Origin: Desulfobulbus oligotrophicus
GTDB taxonomy: Bacteria > Desulfobacterota > Desulfobulbia > Desulfobulbales > Desulfobulbaceae
DNA length: 64,000 bases
Direction of reading: 5' to 3'
Assembly: GCF_016446285.1 (NCBI RefSeq)
Contig: NZ_CP054140.1
Coordinates: 1,779,501 to 1,843,500, forward strand
Shown: in pieces, positions 8,872 through 18,704 of the stretch
Position numbering within the stretch: position 1 is the stretch's first letter
Layout: each line of letters opens with the position of its first letter
Notes under the pieces: generated by a model
The model's database searches: none
Told to the model about the DNA's origin: nothing
Seen by the model: only the letters and a program-made list of their open reading frames with translations
Program-made: the position numbers and the translations under genes

Positions 8872-11800
8872 ATGTGCCTTTTTTTAGCGATACGATCTGC
8901 AGCAGTGCAGATGTTTGTGTTGTGCATCTTCCTGATGCTGATGCTGTTTCTGCAGTCGCCGCTCTCTGCCTCCATTGCCGGTGACCCGGCACAACATGGG
9001 CTGAGAGTGGTCATGGACAACAACTATCCTCCTTACAGCTTTGTCAACAGCAACGGGCAGGTTGCAGGCATACTGGTTGATCAGTGGCGGTTGTGGCAGG
9101 ACAAGACCGGTGTCCGGGTGGAAATAGTTGCAGTGGACCGGCAGGCTGCCCTTAAAGGTATACAGGCAGGCGAGTACGATGTTCTGGATACTGTTTTTAC
9201 AACCAAGGAACAGAAGACCTGGTATGACCTTGGTCAGGCCCATGCCCGTATAGACGTAGTCGCCTGTTTTACCCCGGAGATACGTACCATCACCACCGTT
9301 GAATCGCTCCAGGGATTTGCCGTTGCTCTGAAACAGGACGATGCTGCCGTTAACCTCTTACGCGACCACGATGTCAACAACCTGGTGTTGTTTGACGGGT
9401 ATGGGAAAATAGTTCAGGCAGCTAAAGATCACAAGATCAATGTCTTTGTCGGTGATGGTCCGCCGCTTCTCTATTACCTGCATAAGTACGGCCTGCAGAA
9501 CGATTTCAAGGTGTCGGCACCGCTGACTGCCGGTGCATTTCATCGCGCCGTGCGCAAAGGTAACACCGGGGTGCTCAGCACAGTTGAGACAGGGTTTGCT
9601 TTGCTCACCTCGGAGGAGCTGGTGCATATCGATAGAAAATGGTCGGAGCCATCCCTTTTTGACAGGTTTTCGCTCTCGTCTTTTCTGATAGGTTTCGGAA
9701 GCCTTGGTTTGGTACTGGCTCTGTTTTTCCTTCGAAACCGATCGCTGCTGCCGATCGTGCGTCAACAGAGACCTGAGCCGGAGAAAAGTGGAGAAACGCT
9801 GACAGAAAGTGAGGTCCGGTACCGTGAGTTGGCTGAACAGGCCCTGCAACGTGAACAGGGTCGTCTGAACTTTGTTCTTGACGGCTTACGGCTCGGGTTC
9901 TGGGAATGGAATGTGCAAACCGATGAAACCGTGTTCAGTCCGCTCTGGGCAGAACTGATCGGCTATGAGCTTGAGGAACTGCTACCGATGGACCATCCTT
10001 CCTGGGAAAGGATAGTCCATCCCGATGATGCTGATCGTGTTCGAGAGGCTCTGTCCGCCTATGTGGAGGGACGGGCACCTGCCTATGACTGTGAATATCG
10101 GATGCGTCATAAAGACGGGCACTGGGTGTGGATCCTGGATCGTGCCCGGATCTTCACCCGCGACGGCAGCGGCAAGCCGATGTGGCTTTTCGGTGTTCAT
10201 GCCGATATAACCCCGGCCAGGCGGGCCGGCGAGACCATGCTGGCTGACAGCGGACTGCTGGCACAGTTTATCAGAAATTCACCGATTTATGCCTACATCA
10301 ATGAGGTGAGCCCCACGGAAAGCCGGTGTCTCAAGGCCAGCGACAACTTTCAGGATCTGCTGGGAATCCCTCTTGCCGACATACCGGGAAAAACCATGAC
10401 CGAGCTTTTTGAACCTCCGCTGGCAGATCAGATCACGGCGGAAAACTGGCAGGTCATTTCTCTGCGAAAAACCATGCAGTCGACAGATGTGTGGAAAGAG
10501 CGAACATACTCGACTATCAAGTTTCCCATTGTTCAAGGAGAACGAAGACTCCTTGGCGGGTATACCATCGATATCACGGATATTATTCAGACCGAAGCAG
10601 CTCTGCGGGAGAGTGAGGCCACCTTCCGTAACATTGTCCAGGCATCACCGATAGGTATCCATCTCTACCGGTTAAATGCAGATGAGGGGTTTGTCCTTTT
10701 TGGAGCCAATCCGGCGGCGGATCGAATCATCGGGATAAACAGCAGTCAGTATTTCGGCATGACCATGGAAGAGATCTTTCCCATCCTTCGCGGCACTGAT
10801 TGTCCCGATCACTACCGCAAGGTGGCCCGTTCCGGCGAAACCTGGCAGGGTGAGTACGTGTTGAAGGCTGATGGTCGGATTGACAGAGCTTTTGAAGTAC
10901 ATGTCTTTCAGATTACTCAGGGCAAGGCAGCCGTGCTGTTTAATGAGATCAGTGCCCGTAAACAGGCGGAGGCGGAGCGGGAACGACTGCAGGAACAGTT
11001 GATTCAGGCTCAGAAGATGGAGTCAGTGGGACGATTGGCAGGTGGGGTTGCCCATGATTTTAACAACATGCTCAGCGCCATTCTCGGGCACTGTGAACTG
11101 GCAATGGGCAAGTTATCTGCACAACACCCACTTTTCAGTAACCTGCAGCACATCCGGACCGCGGCGGAACGTTCTGCCGATCTGACACGGCAGCTTTTAG
11201 CCTTTGCCCGAAGACAGCCGATTGCACCAAAGGTGCTTGATATCAACACAACTGTAGCCGGGATGTTGCAGATGCTGGAGCGGCTCATCGGTGAAGATAT
11301 TCATCTGGTCTGGCAACCGGGCAATGTCGGGCAGGTGCGTATTGATCCCTCGCAGCTTGATCAGATCCTGATCAATCTCTGTGTCAATGCCCGTGACGCT
11401 ATCCGCGATACAGGTACAGTCACCATTGAGACGAAAACGGTTACCATTGATCAGCAGCAGGACGGCAATCATTGCGAGGCTGTTCCGGGTGCCTACATCA
11501 TGTTATCCGTCAGTGATGATGGGTACGGTATGGATGCGGCCGCGTTGTCCCACCTGTTTGAGCCCTTTTATACCACCAAGGAGATCGGCAAGGGAACCGG
11601 TCTCGGACTGGCGATGGTGTACGGTATTGTTCAGCAGAACAAGGGGTTGATCACCGTTGAGAGCGAGCCCGGACAGGGAACAGCGCTGCAGATTTACCTG
11701 CCCTGTCATGAAGCCTGTGCAGGTCAGCCTGTTGAAGATGCCGTCAATCAGGTTGCTGTCACCACTGGTAATGAAACCGTGCTGGTGGTTGAAGATGAGC

Positions 11801-12135
11801 CCATGATTCTTGAAGTCACCACCACCATGCTGGAGAGCCTTGGCTATACGGTTCTACCGATGCCTGGCCCGGTGGAGGCCATCCGGTGCGTTCATGAGTA
11901 CTCTGGAACGATCCACCTGATGCTGACGGATGTGATCATGCCGAAGATGAACGGTCGTCTGCTGGCCGAGCGTTTGCAAACCCTGATTCCAGGGCTGCGT
12001 TGCGTGTTCATGTCCGGGTATACCGCCGATGTAATCGCCTATCACGGTGTGCTGGATGAGGGCATGCATTTTATCCAGAAGCCGTTCACCGTACAGGTCC
12101 TTGCCGGCAAGATCAGAGAGGTTCTGGCACACTAG
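8872..12135 (+). CDS. Hybrid sensor histidine kinase with periplasmic SBP_bac_3 domain, three PAS domains and a receiver
   Basis: A 1087-residue membrane kinase. Order of parts: signal/anchor (about 12-30); a family-3 solute-binding domain (45-260, beginning GLRVVMDNNYPPYSF); a membrane helix (about 268-288); three PAS/PAC units (about 330-445, 455-575 and 580-695); HisKA with phospho-acceptor His728 in VAHDFNN; HATPase with NARDA, DDGYGMD and GTGLGLAMVYG; and a C-terminal receiver (VLVVEDEP, phospho-acceptor Asp1020 in LTDVIMP, IQKPFT). It should sense an amino-acid-like ligand and signal inside. The ATG at 8872 is chosen for its AAAGGAGA site; the frame is open from 8737. No response-regulator or output gene is adjacent. 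The stop codon abuts the insertion sequence. Confidence 0.93.
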   Translation: MCLFLAIRSAAVQMFVLCIFLMLMLFLQSPLSASIAGDPAQHGLRVVMDNNYPPYSFVNSNGQVAGILVDQWRLWQDKTGVRVEIVAVDRQAALKGIQAGEYDVLDTVFTTKEQKTWYDLGQAHARIDVVACFTPEIRTITTVESLQGFAVALKQDDAAVNLLRDHDVNNLVLFDGYGKIVQAAKDHKINVFVGDGPPLLYYLHKYGLQNDFKVSAPLTAGAFHRAVRKGNTGVLSTVETGFALLTSEELVHIDRKWSEPSLFDRFSLSSFLIGFGSLGLVLALFFLRNRSLLPIVRQQRPEPEKSGETLTESEVRYRELAEQALQREQGRLNFVLDGLRLGFWEWNVQTDETVFSPLWAELIGYELEELLPMDHPSWERIVHPDDADRVREALSAYVEGRAPAYDCEYRMRHKDGHWVWILDRARIFTRDGSGKPMWLFGVHADITPARRAGETMLADSGLLAQFIRNSPIYAYINEVSPTESRCLKASDNFQDLLGIPLADIPGKTMTELFEPPLADQITAENWQVISLRKTMQSTDVWKERTYSTIKFPIVQGERRLLGGYTIDITDIIQTEAALRESEATFRNIVQASPIGIHLYRLNADEGFVLFGANPAADRIIGINSSQYFGMTMEEIFPILRGTDCPDHYRKVARSGETWQGEYVLKADGRIDRAFEVHVFQITQGKAAVLFNEISARKQAEAERERLQEQLIQAQKMESVGRLAGGVAHDFNNMLSAILGHCELAMGKLSAQHPLFSNLQHIRTAAERSADLTRQLLAFARRQPIAPKVLDINTTVAGMLQMLERLIGEDIHLVWQPGNVGQVRIDPSQLDQILINLCVNARDAIRDTGTVTIETKTVTIDQQQDGNHCEAVPGAYIMLSVSDDGYGMDAAALSHLFEPFYTTKEIGKGTGLGLAMVYGIVQQNKGLITVESEPGQGTALQIYLPCHEACAGQPVEDAVNQVAVTTGNETVLVVEDEPMILEVTTTMLESLGYTVLPMPGPVEAIRCVHEYSGTIHLMLTDVIMPKMNGRLLAERLQTLIPGLRCVFMSGYTADVIAYHGVLDEGMHFIQKPFTVQVLAGKIREVLAH

Positions 12136-12151
12136 CAGGCTGTTGAAAAAC
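12136..12151. repeat. IS left terminal inverted repeat
   Basis: CAGGCTGTTGAAAAAC; exact inverted copy at 13452-13467. Confidence 0.9.
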
Positions 12152-12290
12152 AGGAAAATACGAGACAAGGGTTGTTTATTTGCCCTTCGATAGCTCTTTT
12201 GCAGAGGCCCTTGGCCGTTTGTTTGTCATGATGCGTTGCCGGTTTTCATCTTCCGAGGCACTTCAAGCCGTTCTGATAGGGTTTTCCCTC

Positions 12291-13375
12291 CTACCCGGAG
12301 GCAACTATCCCCAGATTGCGCATGCGGACCATGTTGTAGGCTGCCGCTGAGAGCGTGAACAGCCAGTCAATCTTTTCCACACCTTTGTACCTGGCTTTGC
12401 GTAACCAGGCGACGGTTTTCATCCAGCCAAATATCTCTTCCACCCGTTTGCGTTTTTTCCGGCTCACAGCATAGCCTTGATGACGGGTGGTCCGGCCATC
12501 GATAGCCGAACCTTTGGCTTTTTGCGCTACATGTGGCGTGACAGTCAGGCTGCGCAGGTCATCGACGAACTCCTTGCAGTCATACCCTTTGTCCGCGCCG
12601 ATGGTGACCCGATGGACACCTGGAATATCGGAAGCCATGGAAAGGGCGGCCTCGCGCTCCGCCGTCCCGGTTGCCTGGGTCAGGCGAGTATCGACGACCA
12701 AACCGTTCCGATTTTCCATCAGCACATGCCCCATGAAGCAGAGCTTGGCCTCCTTGCCTTTTCCTTTTCTGAACAGCCGGGATTCTGGATCGGTGACTGA
12801 TGCGTGCGTGTCATTGCGGCGCTTCTTCCCGTGGAAATCCACTGCCGGATTGCGGTTGCCGCCGGTAGAGACCGGAGGCTCCTCATCTTTGGGCCGAAAG
12901 CTCTTCAGCGATGCCCACGTTTCGATCAACGTGCCGTCAACAGTGAAATGGTCGCCGGACAGGAGTCCGGCTGCCTCGGCTTGGGAACAGATGGATCGCA
13001 AGAACATCACCGCAAGATCACTGTGCAGAATGCGCTCCCTGTTTTTGGAATAGACGGAGTGATCCCAAATCGTTTCATCCATGGACAGACCGACAAACCA
13101 GCGGAAAAGAAGATTGTAATCAAGCTGTTCCACCAACATCCGCTCGCTACGGATCGAATAGAGAATTTGCAGCAGCAGGGAGCGAAGCAGTTGCTCGGGC
13201 GGAATCGATGGACGTCCTGTTCGTGAGTAGAGCTCCCGGAAAACAGGGGAGAGAGTTCCTTCAGCGCTTTATCAGCCATGATTCGGATGGGGCGCAGGGG
13301 ATGCGTTTGTGGAACCCGGGATTCGGGGGAGAGATAGCTGAACAATTTCTGTTGCTGAATGTCAGGACCGCGCAT
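12291..13375 (-). pseudogene. DDE transposase of the IS, interrupted by one frameshift
   Basis: Translation starts at the ATG at 13375 (MRGPDIQQQKLFSYLSPESR) and runs in one frame to KALKELSPLFSG, then the expected continuation RELYSRTGRPSIPPEQLL lies in the next frame and remains open to 12291. The switch is near 13238-13250, at CTGTTTTCCGGGAGC, where one base seems to be missing. The second part carries the DDE-type landmarks: FTVDGTLIETWASLKSF, TIGADKGYD, and RKRVEEIFGWMKT near the end, plus AAYNMVRMRN at the C-terminus. Apart from the shift, the gene is full length (about 360 residues). It may be a dead copy, a sequencing error, or a programmed minus-one frameshift on the TTTTCC run. Confidence 0.85.
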
Positions 13376-13451
13376 ATTTCCACCTGTTTGTCAGTTATTC
13401 CAATTGGTTGAATAATACACGGTATTGTTTTACATGTCCCGTTGTTTATGA

Positions 13452-13467
13452 GTTTTTCAACAGCCTG
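13452..13467. repeat. IS right terminal inverted repeat
   Basis: GTTTTTCAACAGCCTG, the exact complement of the left end at 12136-12151. Confidence 0.9.
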
Positions 13468-13568
13468 ATAGATCCTGTTGGTTGATTTTTTATACAATCC
13501 GGCTGCTCTAGTCTGTGCTGCTGGTGGAAAGGCGGCGAGTGTGGCCGGTTTTCCTGGTATGAACGACA

Positions 13569-14285
13569 TCACCGTATCAGCATGAGGATACCGAGCCCCA
13601 TCAGCAGTATATAGACAACCAGCAGATAGGTACGACGGTTGATGCGACCACTGATGGCTGAGCCCAGATAGGTGCCGATAAGTATGAACACCAGGGTGGC
13701 GGCGAATACCGACCATGTGATGCGGGTGATAATGCCGGTGGCGGCATGAACCGCAGCGGTGGCATAGCCGTTGAGGAGGAAAAAACCTGTTAAAGCGCCT
13801 TTGATCTCGTCTTTTTTCCAGTCTGTCAGGGTTGTGTAGATAATGACCGGTGGACCGCCGGCACCCACGGAGGCCGAGATCGTACCGGAGAAAAAACCGG
13901 CGATATATCCCCAGAGGGTTGACGGGTTGATGGGACGTGGCTTAAAGGTCAGGTTGATGACGCTGATAGCGATCAACAACACCCCTATCAGCCGGTTGAT
14001 CAGCAGCGGATCCGCCGCTTTCAGCAGGAAGGCACCGGCAAAAATGCCCGGCAGTGAACCGATAAGCATGGGGAGGATTTTTCGCCGGTCCATGGCATGG
14101 CGAAGTTCCCAGGCCATGACAGTGGTGATGGCCAGACCGCTGAGGATAGAAAGCGGAACAGCCTCCTTGACATCCATGATCAGGCAGAGCAGCGGAATGG
14201 CGACCAGGCCGCCGCCAAATCCGGTCAGGCCCTGGATTAAACCGGCAAGGAGAAAGATAAGACAGGAGAGCAGATAAACGGTCAT
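13569..14285 (-). CDS. TauE/SafE family anion permease
   Basis: A 238-residue inner-membrane protein with about seven to eight hydrophobic helices. The family signatures are present: GLIQGLTGFGGGLVAIPLL near the N-terminus and FFSGTISASVGAGGPPVIIY in the middle, two glycine-rich half-repeats. TauE/SafE proteins export sulfite, sulfoacetate or related organosulfur anions; the substrate cannot be told from sequence. The ATG at 14285 (MTVYLLSC) is chosen because the frame further upstream (to 14411) is not protein-like. It lies 100 bp beyond the IS and is a single-gene unit, divergent from the amidohydrolase. Confidence 0.88.
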   Translation of the reverse strand: MTVYLLSCLIFLLAGLIQGLTGFGGGLVAIPLLCLIMDVKEAVPLSILSGLAITTVMAWELRHAMDRRKILPMLIGSLPGIFAGAFLLKAADPLLINRLIGVLLIAISVINLTFKPRPINPSTLWGYIAGFFSGTISASVGAGGPPVIIYTTLTDWKKDEIKGALTGFFLLNGYATAAVHAATGIITRITWSVFAATLVFILIGTYLGSAISGRINRRTYLLVVYILLMGLGILMLIR

Positions 14286-14656
14286 GGGATGATTAGTTGT
14301 AGTGTGATCGTGAGTACAGGTCGACTTCCGTGAACAGCAGGCACTTGTAAGGATGCCGAAATGTGGTGGGGCAGAACACCGACTATAGAAGAAAAGTCGA
14401 GAACAGTTCAACCTTTATTACAGGTAACGTCGGTCTGCATACACTGTACTGCTGTAGAATCGAGCGGTGGCAGCCGGTGAAAAAATTCCTGTCCACTCGG
14501 CAACTGTGTGGCAGTGGAAGGATGAATGCAAAAATAACATGGAGAGGCGGGGTGCATCCACTGCATTTTACCCTTTGCTCCCTGCCAACCGCACGGTAGG
14601 ATACACAAAAACAGCCTGGAAAACCCTTTGCAGAGATGAGTGAAAGGAGGTCGACC
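14286..14656. other. Intergenic region between divergent permease and amidohydrolase genes
   Basis: About 370 bp that must hold the promoters of both divergent genes. No clear sigma-70 promoter or operator stands out. Overlapping open frames have no start sites and look random. Confidence 0.4.
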
Positions 14657-15418
14657 ATGGATGCAGCCCGGATCATTGACAGTCATATTCACTGCGGCAT
14701 ACAGTGTTCTCACCTGCCATTTGAGGGTATTGCCCCGCTGCTTGATCAGGCCGGTATTACCGATGCCTGCCTCTTTGCACCGGTTGAGGACATCTACGAC
14801 CGTGACGATTTCCACTTTGAAGATACCGCTGAATGGCGCCGGATTCGCTGTGCGGCGAATCACTACCTTCTTGACCTGGCCGACCGGGGAGAGTCGATTT
14901 TTCCCTATCTTTTTGTCTGGAATGATTTTGCACTTGAGGAGTTGCAGCGCCCCTATCGCGGCATCAAATGGCATCGTCATACGGATGAGCCGGAGTACCA
15001 TTACGATGATCCCCGCTGTGCAGCCATACTCGCAGAAATTACCAGACGACAACTGCCGGTAGTGCTGGAGGAGAGTTATGCCAACACCCTGCGCTTTATC
15101 AGAAAACTGGCACCTGAAGCGGTGATTATTATTCCGCACCTCGGGGCACTCAACGGTTCGTACCGGGCGCTTGAACAGACGGGAATCTGGAAACTGGACA
15201 ATGTGTATGCAGACTCCGCCCTGGCCACAACCGGCGAGATGCGCCACTTTCTTGAACACTACGGCCCGGACAAGCTGCTGTTTGGCAGTGACTTTCCCTT
15301 TGGGGATCCAGGACATGAACTGCGCAAGATCACACGACTGGGACTGTCGCCCGAAGATTTCAACAAGGTGGTCTGCGGAAATATTTTAGGCCTGTTTGAT
15401 GCTGCCGAAGGCCCCTGA
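14657..15418 (+). CDS. Amidohydrolase-2 family metal-dependent hydrolase
   Basis: A 253-residue TIM-barrel enzyme of the amidohydrolase superfamily. Metal-binding landmarks are visible: DSHIHCG near residue 10, KWHRH (about 104), PHLGALNG (about 160) and the late GSDFPFGDP (about 214). The ATG at 14657 is preceded by AAGGAGG, so the ATG at 14636 upstream is rejected. Family members hydrolyse or decarboxylate varied small substrates; the true substrate is unknown. Single gene, with no obvious pathway partner beside it. Confidence 0.85.
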   Translation: MDAARIIDSHIHCGIQCSHLPFEGIAPLLDQAGITDACLFAPVEDIYDRDDFHFEDTAEWRRIRCAANHYLLDLADRGESIFPYLFVWNDFALEELQRPYRGIKWHRHTDEPEYHYDDPRCAAILAEITRRQLPVVLEESYANTLRFIRKLAPEAVIIIPHLGALNGSYRALEQTGIWKLDNVYADSALATTGEMRHFLEHYGPDKLLFGSDFPFGDPGHELRKITRLGLSPEDFNKVVCGNILGLFDAAEGP

Positions 15419-15854
15419 TGCCCTGTCATGAGCCATTGTTGCAGACAAAGGCAGCTTGCCGCCATCTGCTCTGCTCCCCTGACACGGCATATGTTCACAG
15501 GCAAGACAGTTTTTTGTTTCAACTCTGTTACATTGTGGAATTGCTCTGTCTTCCACCGTCAAGTTGCTGTACTGTAGGTCTTTGTCAATACACTCGCCGG
15601 CAGACGCTACAGTGATTGAGTATTGTGTACTGCTACTGCAACACCGCCGGGCAGACCGGATTTTTTAAAAAACAGGTGGAGCCAGCTTACCAGGTGTGTT
15701 TTCCAGTTTCTCTGGAGGAAATTCTTGCAAGTCCAGCCTTTTCCAGGCTACATTGACCACCGATTATATGATGATCGGAGACGTTGCTCCGATAGTCGCT
15801 GAACAGTTAGAACCAGAAGGTCCATTCACCCCTCAACCATCACAGGAGGTAGTC
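15419..15854. other. Intergenic region upstream of the crotonase gene
   Basis: About 435 bp. The crotonase frame extends back to 15696 but without protein-like composition or a ribosome binding site. There is a TTTTTTAAAAAA palindrome at about 15661-15672 that could be part of a terminator or promoter. Nothing else is seen. Confidence 0.35.
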
Positions 15855-16634
15855 ATGGCATACACCCATCTGATCACCGAAGTCAGCGAACGGTATGTTG
15901 GTACCATCACCCTTAATCGTCCGGAACATCTGAACACCTTCAACAGCCTGCTGGCCGAAGAGCTGGCAGCCGCCCTGGAAGCCATGGACAATGATGCCGC
16001 GGTGCGGGTGGTGCTGATCAAAGGTGAGGGAAAGGCGTTCTGCGCAGGTATTGATGTCAATGAGCTGGAAGGGAAGACTGCCATGGAGTACCGGCAGTGG
16101 ATTGAACGCATGGAAAAACCGCTTGTCACTATTTCCAGAATGAACAAGCCGGTCATCGCCCAGGTGCATGGTGCAGCCGTGGCCAACGGGATGGGCGTCG
16201 TTGCCGCTGCTGATCTGGCCATTGCCGCCGACAACACAAAAATGGGATTAACAGCAATCAATGTCGGCCTCAACTGTGTTGGCCCTGTTATTCCGGTGGC
16301 CCGCTGTGTTGGTCGCAAAAAGGCCCTGGAGCTGTTGTTGTATGGCGACCTGGTTAAGGCGGATGAGGCTCTGGCCCTGGGGCTGGTGAACCGGGTCGTG
16401 GCAAAGGATGTTCTGGCGACCGAAGCCATGGCCTGGGCTGAGATCCTGGCCAAAAAGAGTCCGCTGGCTGTCCAGATTGCAAAAACCGGCTACTATGCCT
16501 CGGAAGACCTGCCTTACGATCGGCAGTTCGATCTCATGAACGAGGCCTTTGCCCGTCTCTGCACGACTGATGATGCCAAGGAGGGAGTCAAAGCGTTTTT
16601 TGAAAAACGTGAGCCCAACTGGCAGGGACGATAA
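15855..16634 (+). CDS. Enoyl-CoA hydratase/isomerase family protein
   Basis: A 259-residue crotonase-fold protein. It shows the N-terminal GTITLNRPEHLNTFN, the oxyanion-hole segment KAFCAGIDVNEL, and the second one AAVANGMGVVAAADLAIAA, followed by a helical C-terminus. The canonical catalytic Glu pair of hydratases is not evident, so it could be an isomerase or another crotonase. The ATG at 15855 follows AGGAGG. The methyltransferase gene starts 46 bp downstream and is probably co-transcribed. Confidence 0.9.
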   Translation: MAYTHLITEVSERYVGTITLNRPEHLNTFNSLLAEELAAALEAMDNDAAVRVVLIKGEGKAFCAGIDVNELEGKTAMEYRQWIERMEKPLVTISRMNKPVIAQVHGAAVANGMGVVAAADLAIAADNTKMGLTAINVGLNCVGPVIPVARCVGRKKALELLLYGDLVKADEALALGLVNRVVAKDVLATEAMAWAEILAKKSPLAVQIAKTGYYASEDLPYDRQFDLMNEAFARLCTTDDAKEGVKAFFEKREPNWQGR

Positions 16635-16680
16635 AGAGAGACGGGTTGCATCCGCTTAAACTGTACAGGAGCAGGGTCAG

Positions 16681-17670
16681 ATGACGATAACCGTGACAAA
16701 ACTTCTCAAGATGGCCAGTGGTTGCTGGAAACCCTGTACCCTCCATGCCGGAGTGAAACTCGATGTCTTCAGTCATCTGACCCGCAGCCCTATGACAGCG
16801 GAGGACCTGGCCGGGCTGCTGGAGGTTGATACTCGCGCTCTGGACATGCTGCTCCATGCCCTGACTGCCATGGAGCTGCTGCACAAAGAGGAGAACCGTT
16901 TCCGTGTCACTCCATTCACCGGCGAATATCTTGACCGGCAGTCGCCCAACTATCTGGGACACCTTATCTTACACCACCATTTTATAGCGGATGGCTGGAA
17001 TCGGCTCGATGAGGCTGTTCGACAGGGAGGACCGGTCCGTCACCGGTCGTCCCGCAATACCGGCAATCTCGAACGGGAAAGTTTTATCATGGGGATGTTC
17101 AACCAGGCCTTTCGGATAGCCCCGGAGGTGGTGGCAGCGGTCGATCTGAGTAACCGGCGTCGTCTGCTTGACCTGGCCGGCGGTCCAGGTACCTATGCCA
17201 TCCATTTTTGCCGGCAATATCCGGAGTTGACCGCAACCATATTCGATCTGCCGACCACCCGGCCCTTTGCCGAGCAGACCGTGGCCCGCTATGGTCTTGA
17301 TGATCGCATTACCTTTGTCGGCGGCGACGTTGTCACAGATCCGATAGGCAGCGATTTTGATGTGATCTGGCTTTCCCATCTTCTGCATAGTGAGGGGCCG
17401 GAAGTCTGTGCCGCTGTAGTTGCCAAGGCAGCGGCAGCACTCACTTCGGGCGGAATGCTGCTGATCCAGGAGTTTATTCTTGATAACAGTCGGATTGCAC
17501 CGATTCATCCGGTCCTTTTTTCCTTGAACATGCTGATAGGTACACCGGAGGGACAGGCCTATACCGAGGGAGAGCTGGCCGACATGATGTCCCGGGCCGG
17601 ACTGACCAGGATACAACGGTTGCCGCTTGATCTTCCCAATGGTGCCGGTATTATGCTGGCGGTCCGCTGA
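16681..17670 (+). CDS. SAM-dependent O-methyltransferase (family 2 type)
   Basis: A 329-residue protein with the two-part layout of small-molecule O-methyltransferases: an N-terminal winged-helix dimerisation domain (about 20-85, MTAEDLAGLLEVD and LLHALTAMELL) and a C-terminal Rossmann domain with the SAM motif LLDLAGGPGTYAIHF (about 163), IFDLP, and GGDVV. The late EFILD and LSHLLHSEG segments also fit. AGGAG lies 9 nt before the ATG. The acceptor substrate is unknown. The gene follows the crotonase, suggesting a shared small-molecule or acyl-CoA pathway (inference). Confidence 0.85.
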   Translation: MTITVTKLLKMASGCWKPCTLHAGVKLDVFSHLTRSPMTAEDLAGLLEVDTRALDMLLHALTAMELLHKEENRFRVTPFTGEYLDRQSPNYLGHLILHHHFIADGWNRLDEAVRQGGPVRHRSSRNTGNLERESFIMGMFNQAFRIAPEVVAAVDLSNRRRLLDLAGGPGTYAIHFCRQYPELTATIFDLPTTRPFAEQTVARYGLDDRITFVGGDVVTDPIGSDFDVIWLSHLLHSEGPEVCAAVVAKAAAALTSGGMLLIQEFILDNSRIAPIHPVLFSLNMLIGTPEGQAYTEGELADMMSRAGLTRIQRLPLDLPNGAGIMLAVR

Positions 17671-17942
17671 ACATCTGTCACCCTGCAGGAGGCGGTGTTC
17701 ACCTTCCGAAGGGAGGTATCGCCTCTTGCCGTCCGGAATCTCTGCACATGCTGTCAGGTTTTTACAGACAGTGGCTGTATCCGGGCTACGAGAGAACGGA
17801 CAGGGTAAAAAAATAGGAAGAAGCACTGCGAGCGGGAAACCCTGTTTTTTAATCCGCTGCCAGCTGGTGCAGATATTGGCTGCTGTTAACGTCGGGATAC
17901 GGTTGTAAAGAGAAACAATTCGATGCTGAGCGGGGTTTTTTG

Positions 17943-18704
17943 ATGAATGTCAGAAAGTATATGCAGCCGTTACACGAACAGGGGGCATCGATTTTTTTGC
18001 TCTTGCTCTTTGTCGGCGATCTACTGTTCATCGGTTTACATTTTGCCAACCTCAAGTTTCCACTTTTCCGAAGTCCTTTTCTTGATATTATCCTCAATCT
18101 TGAAGAGGACAGAGGATATGCCGAGATGTTTCAGTATCTGAAGTACTGCTGGGTCCTTATCCTGTTGCTTCTCATGGTGTGGAAAAAGAAGGTGTGGCAG
18201 TACAGTGCATGGATGCCTTTATTTGCATACTTCCTTGTTGATGATTTTTTCCAAATTCATGAGTGGGCCGGAAATCTTTTTGCGACTCATTTTACTTTTG
18301 TACCACCCTTTGGGTTACGGCTTGAAGATATCGGCGAGTTGACGGCCTCTGTGATCGCGGGCGGCGTTCTTTTTATACCTCTGCTCTTTGCCTATAGGAG
18401 CGCTTCTTCAGTCTGTAGAAAGGTGTTTTTTGATATAGCACTCCTCGTTGTGCTGCTGATCTTTTTTGCGGTTGGTGTTGATATGGTGCACGGGGCAATT
18501 GATATGGGCTGGAAGGTCAGTTTTATTCTGGGAGTTATAGAAGACGGTGGTGAACTCCTTTCGATGAGCCTTATTGTCTGGTATGTTTTTCTGATGACCG
18601 TTCGTTCTGACACGGATAAAGGGCATCTCTGCGATATGCTCTTTGCGATGGTTAAAAAAGATGCGGCCGACCGGTTGTCGGAGCCATCCAACAGCGCCGT
18701 GTAA
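17943..18704 (+). CDS. Multi-pass membrane protein of unknown function
   Basis: A 253-residue protein with about six hydrophobic helices: about 17-36, 63-82, 88-106, 128-150, 160-180 and 193-215. Loops carry charged patches (FQIHEWAGN, LEEDRGYAEMFQYLK, IEDGGELLSM), several of them acidic or histidine-containing. I do not recognise the family. The composition is AT-rich relative to its neighbours, which may indicate acquisition. Start: ATG at 17943 (MNVRKYM); no strong ribosome binding site. Confidence 0.65.
   Translation: MNVRKYMQPLHEQGASIFLLLLFVGDLLFIGLHFANLKFPLFRSPFLDIILNLEEDRGYAEMFQYLKYCWVLILLLLMVWKKKVWQYSAWMPLFAYFLVDDFFQIHEWAGNLFATHFTFVPPFGLRLEDIGELTASVIAGGVLFIPLLFAYRSASSVCRKVFFDIALLVVLLIFFAVGVDMVHGAIDMGWKVSFILGVIEDGGELLSMSLIVWYVFLMTVRSDTDKGHLCDMLFAMVKKDAADRLSEPSNSAV

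Larger units (their letters stand above)
12136..13467 (-). mobile_element. Insertion sequence, IS5/IS1182-like, with 16-bp terminal inverted repeats
   Basis: The ends are perfect inverted repeats, CAGGCTGTTGAAAAAC at 12136-12151 and its complement at 13452-13467. One transposase gene on the minus strand fills most of the element (about 1.33 kb). The left end lies directly after the TAG stop codon of the sensor kinase. The flanks are CTAG on the left and ATAG on the right, which resembles the YTAR targets of the IS5 group but is not a perfect 4-bp duplication. Exact family assignment needs a database comparison. Confidence 0.9.

Noticed and set aside
12131-13471. Target-site duplication of the insertion sequence
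   Set aside because: Flanks are CTAG and ATAG, close but not identical, so no duplication is claimed.
15696-15854. N-terminal extension of the crotonase frame
   Set aside because: No protein-like sequence; the AGGAGG site and family N-terminus place the start at 15855.
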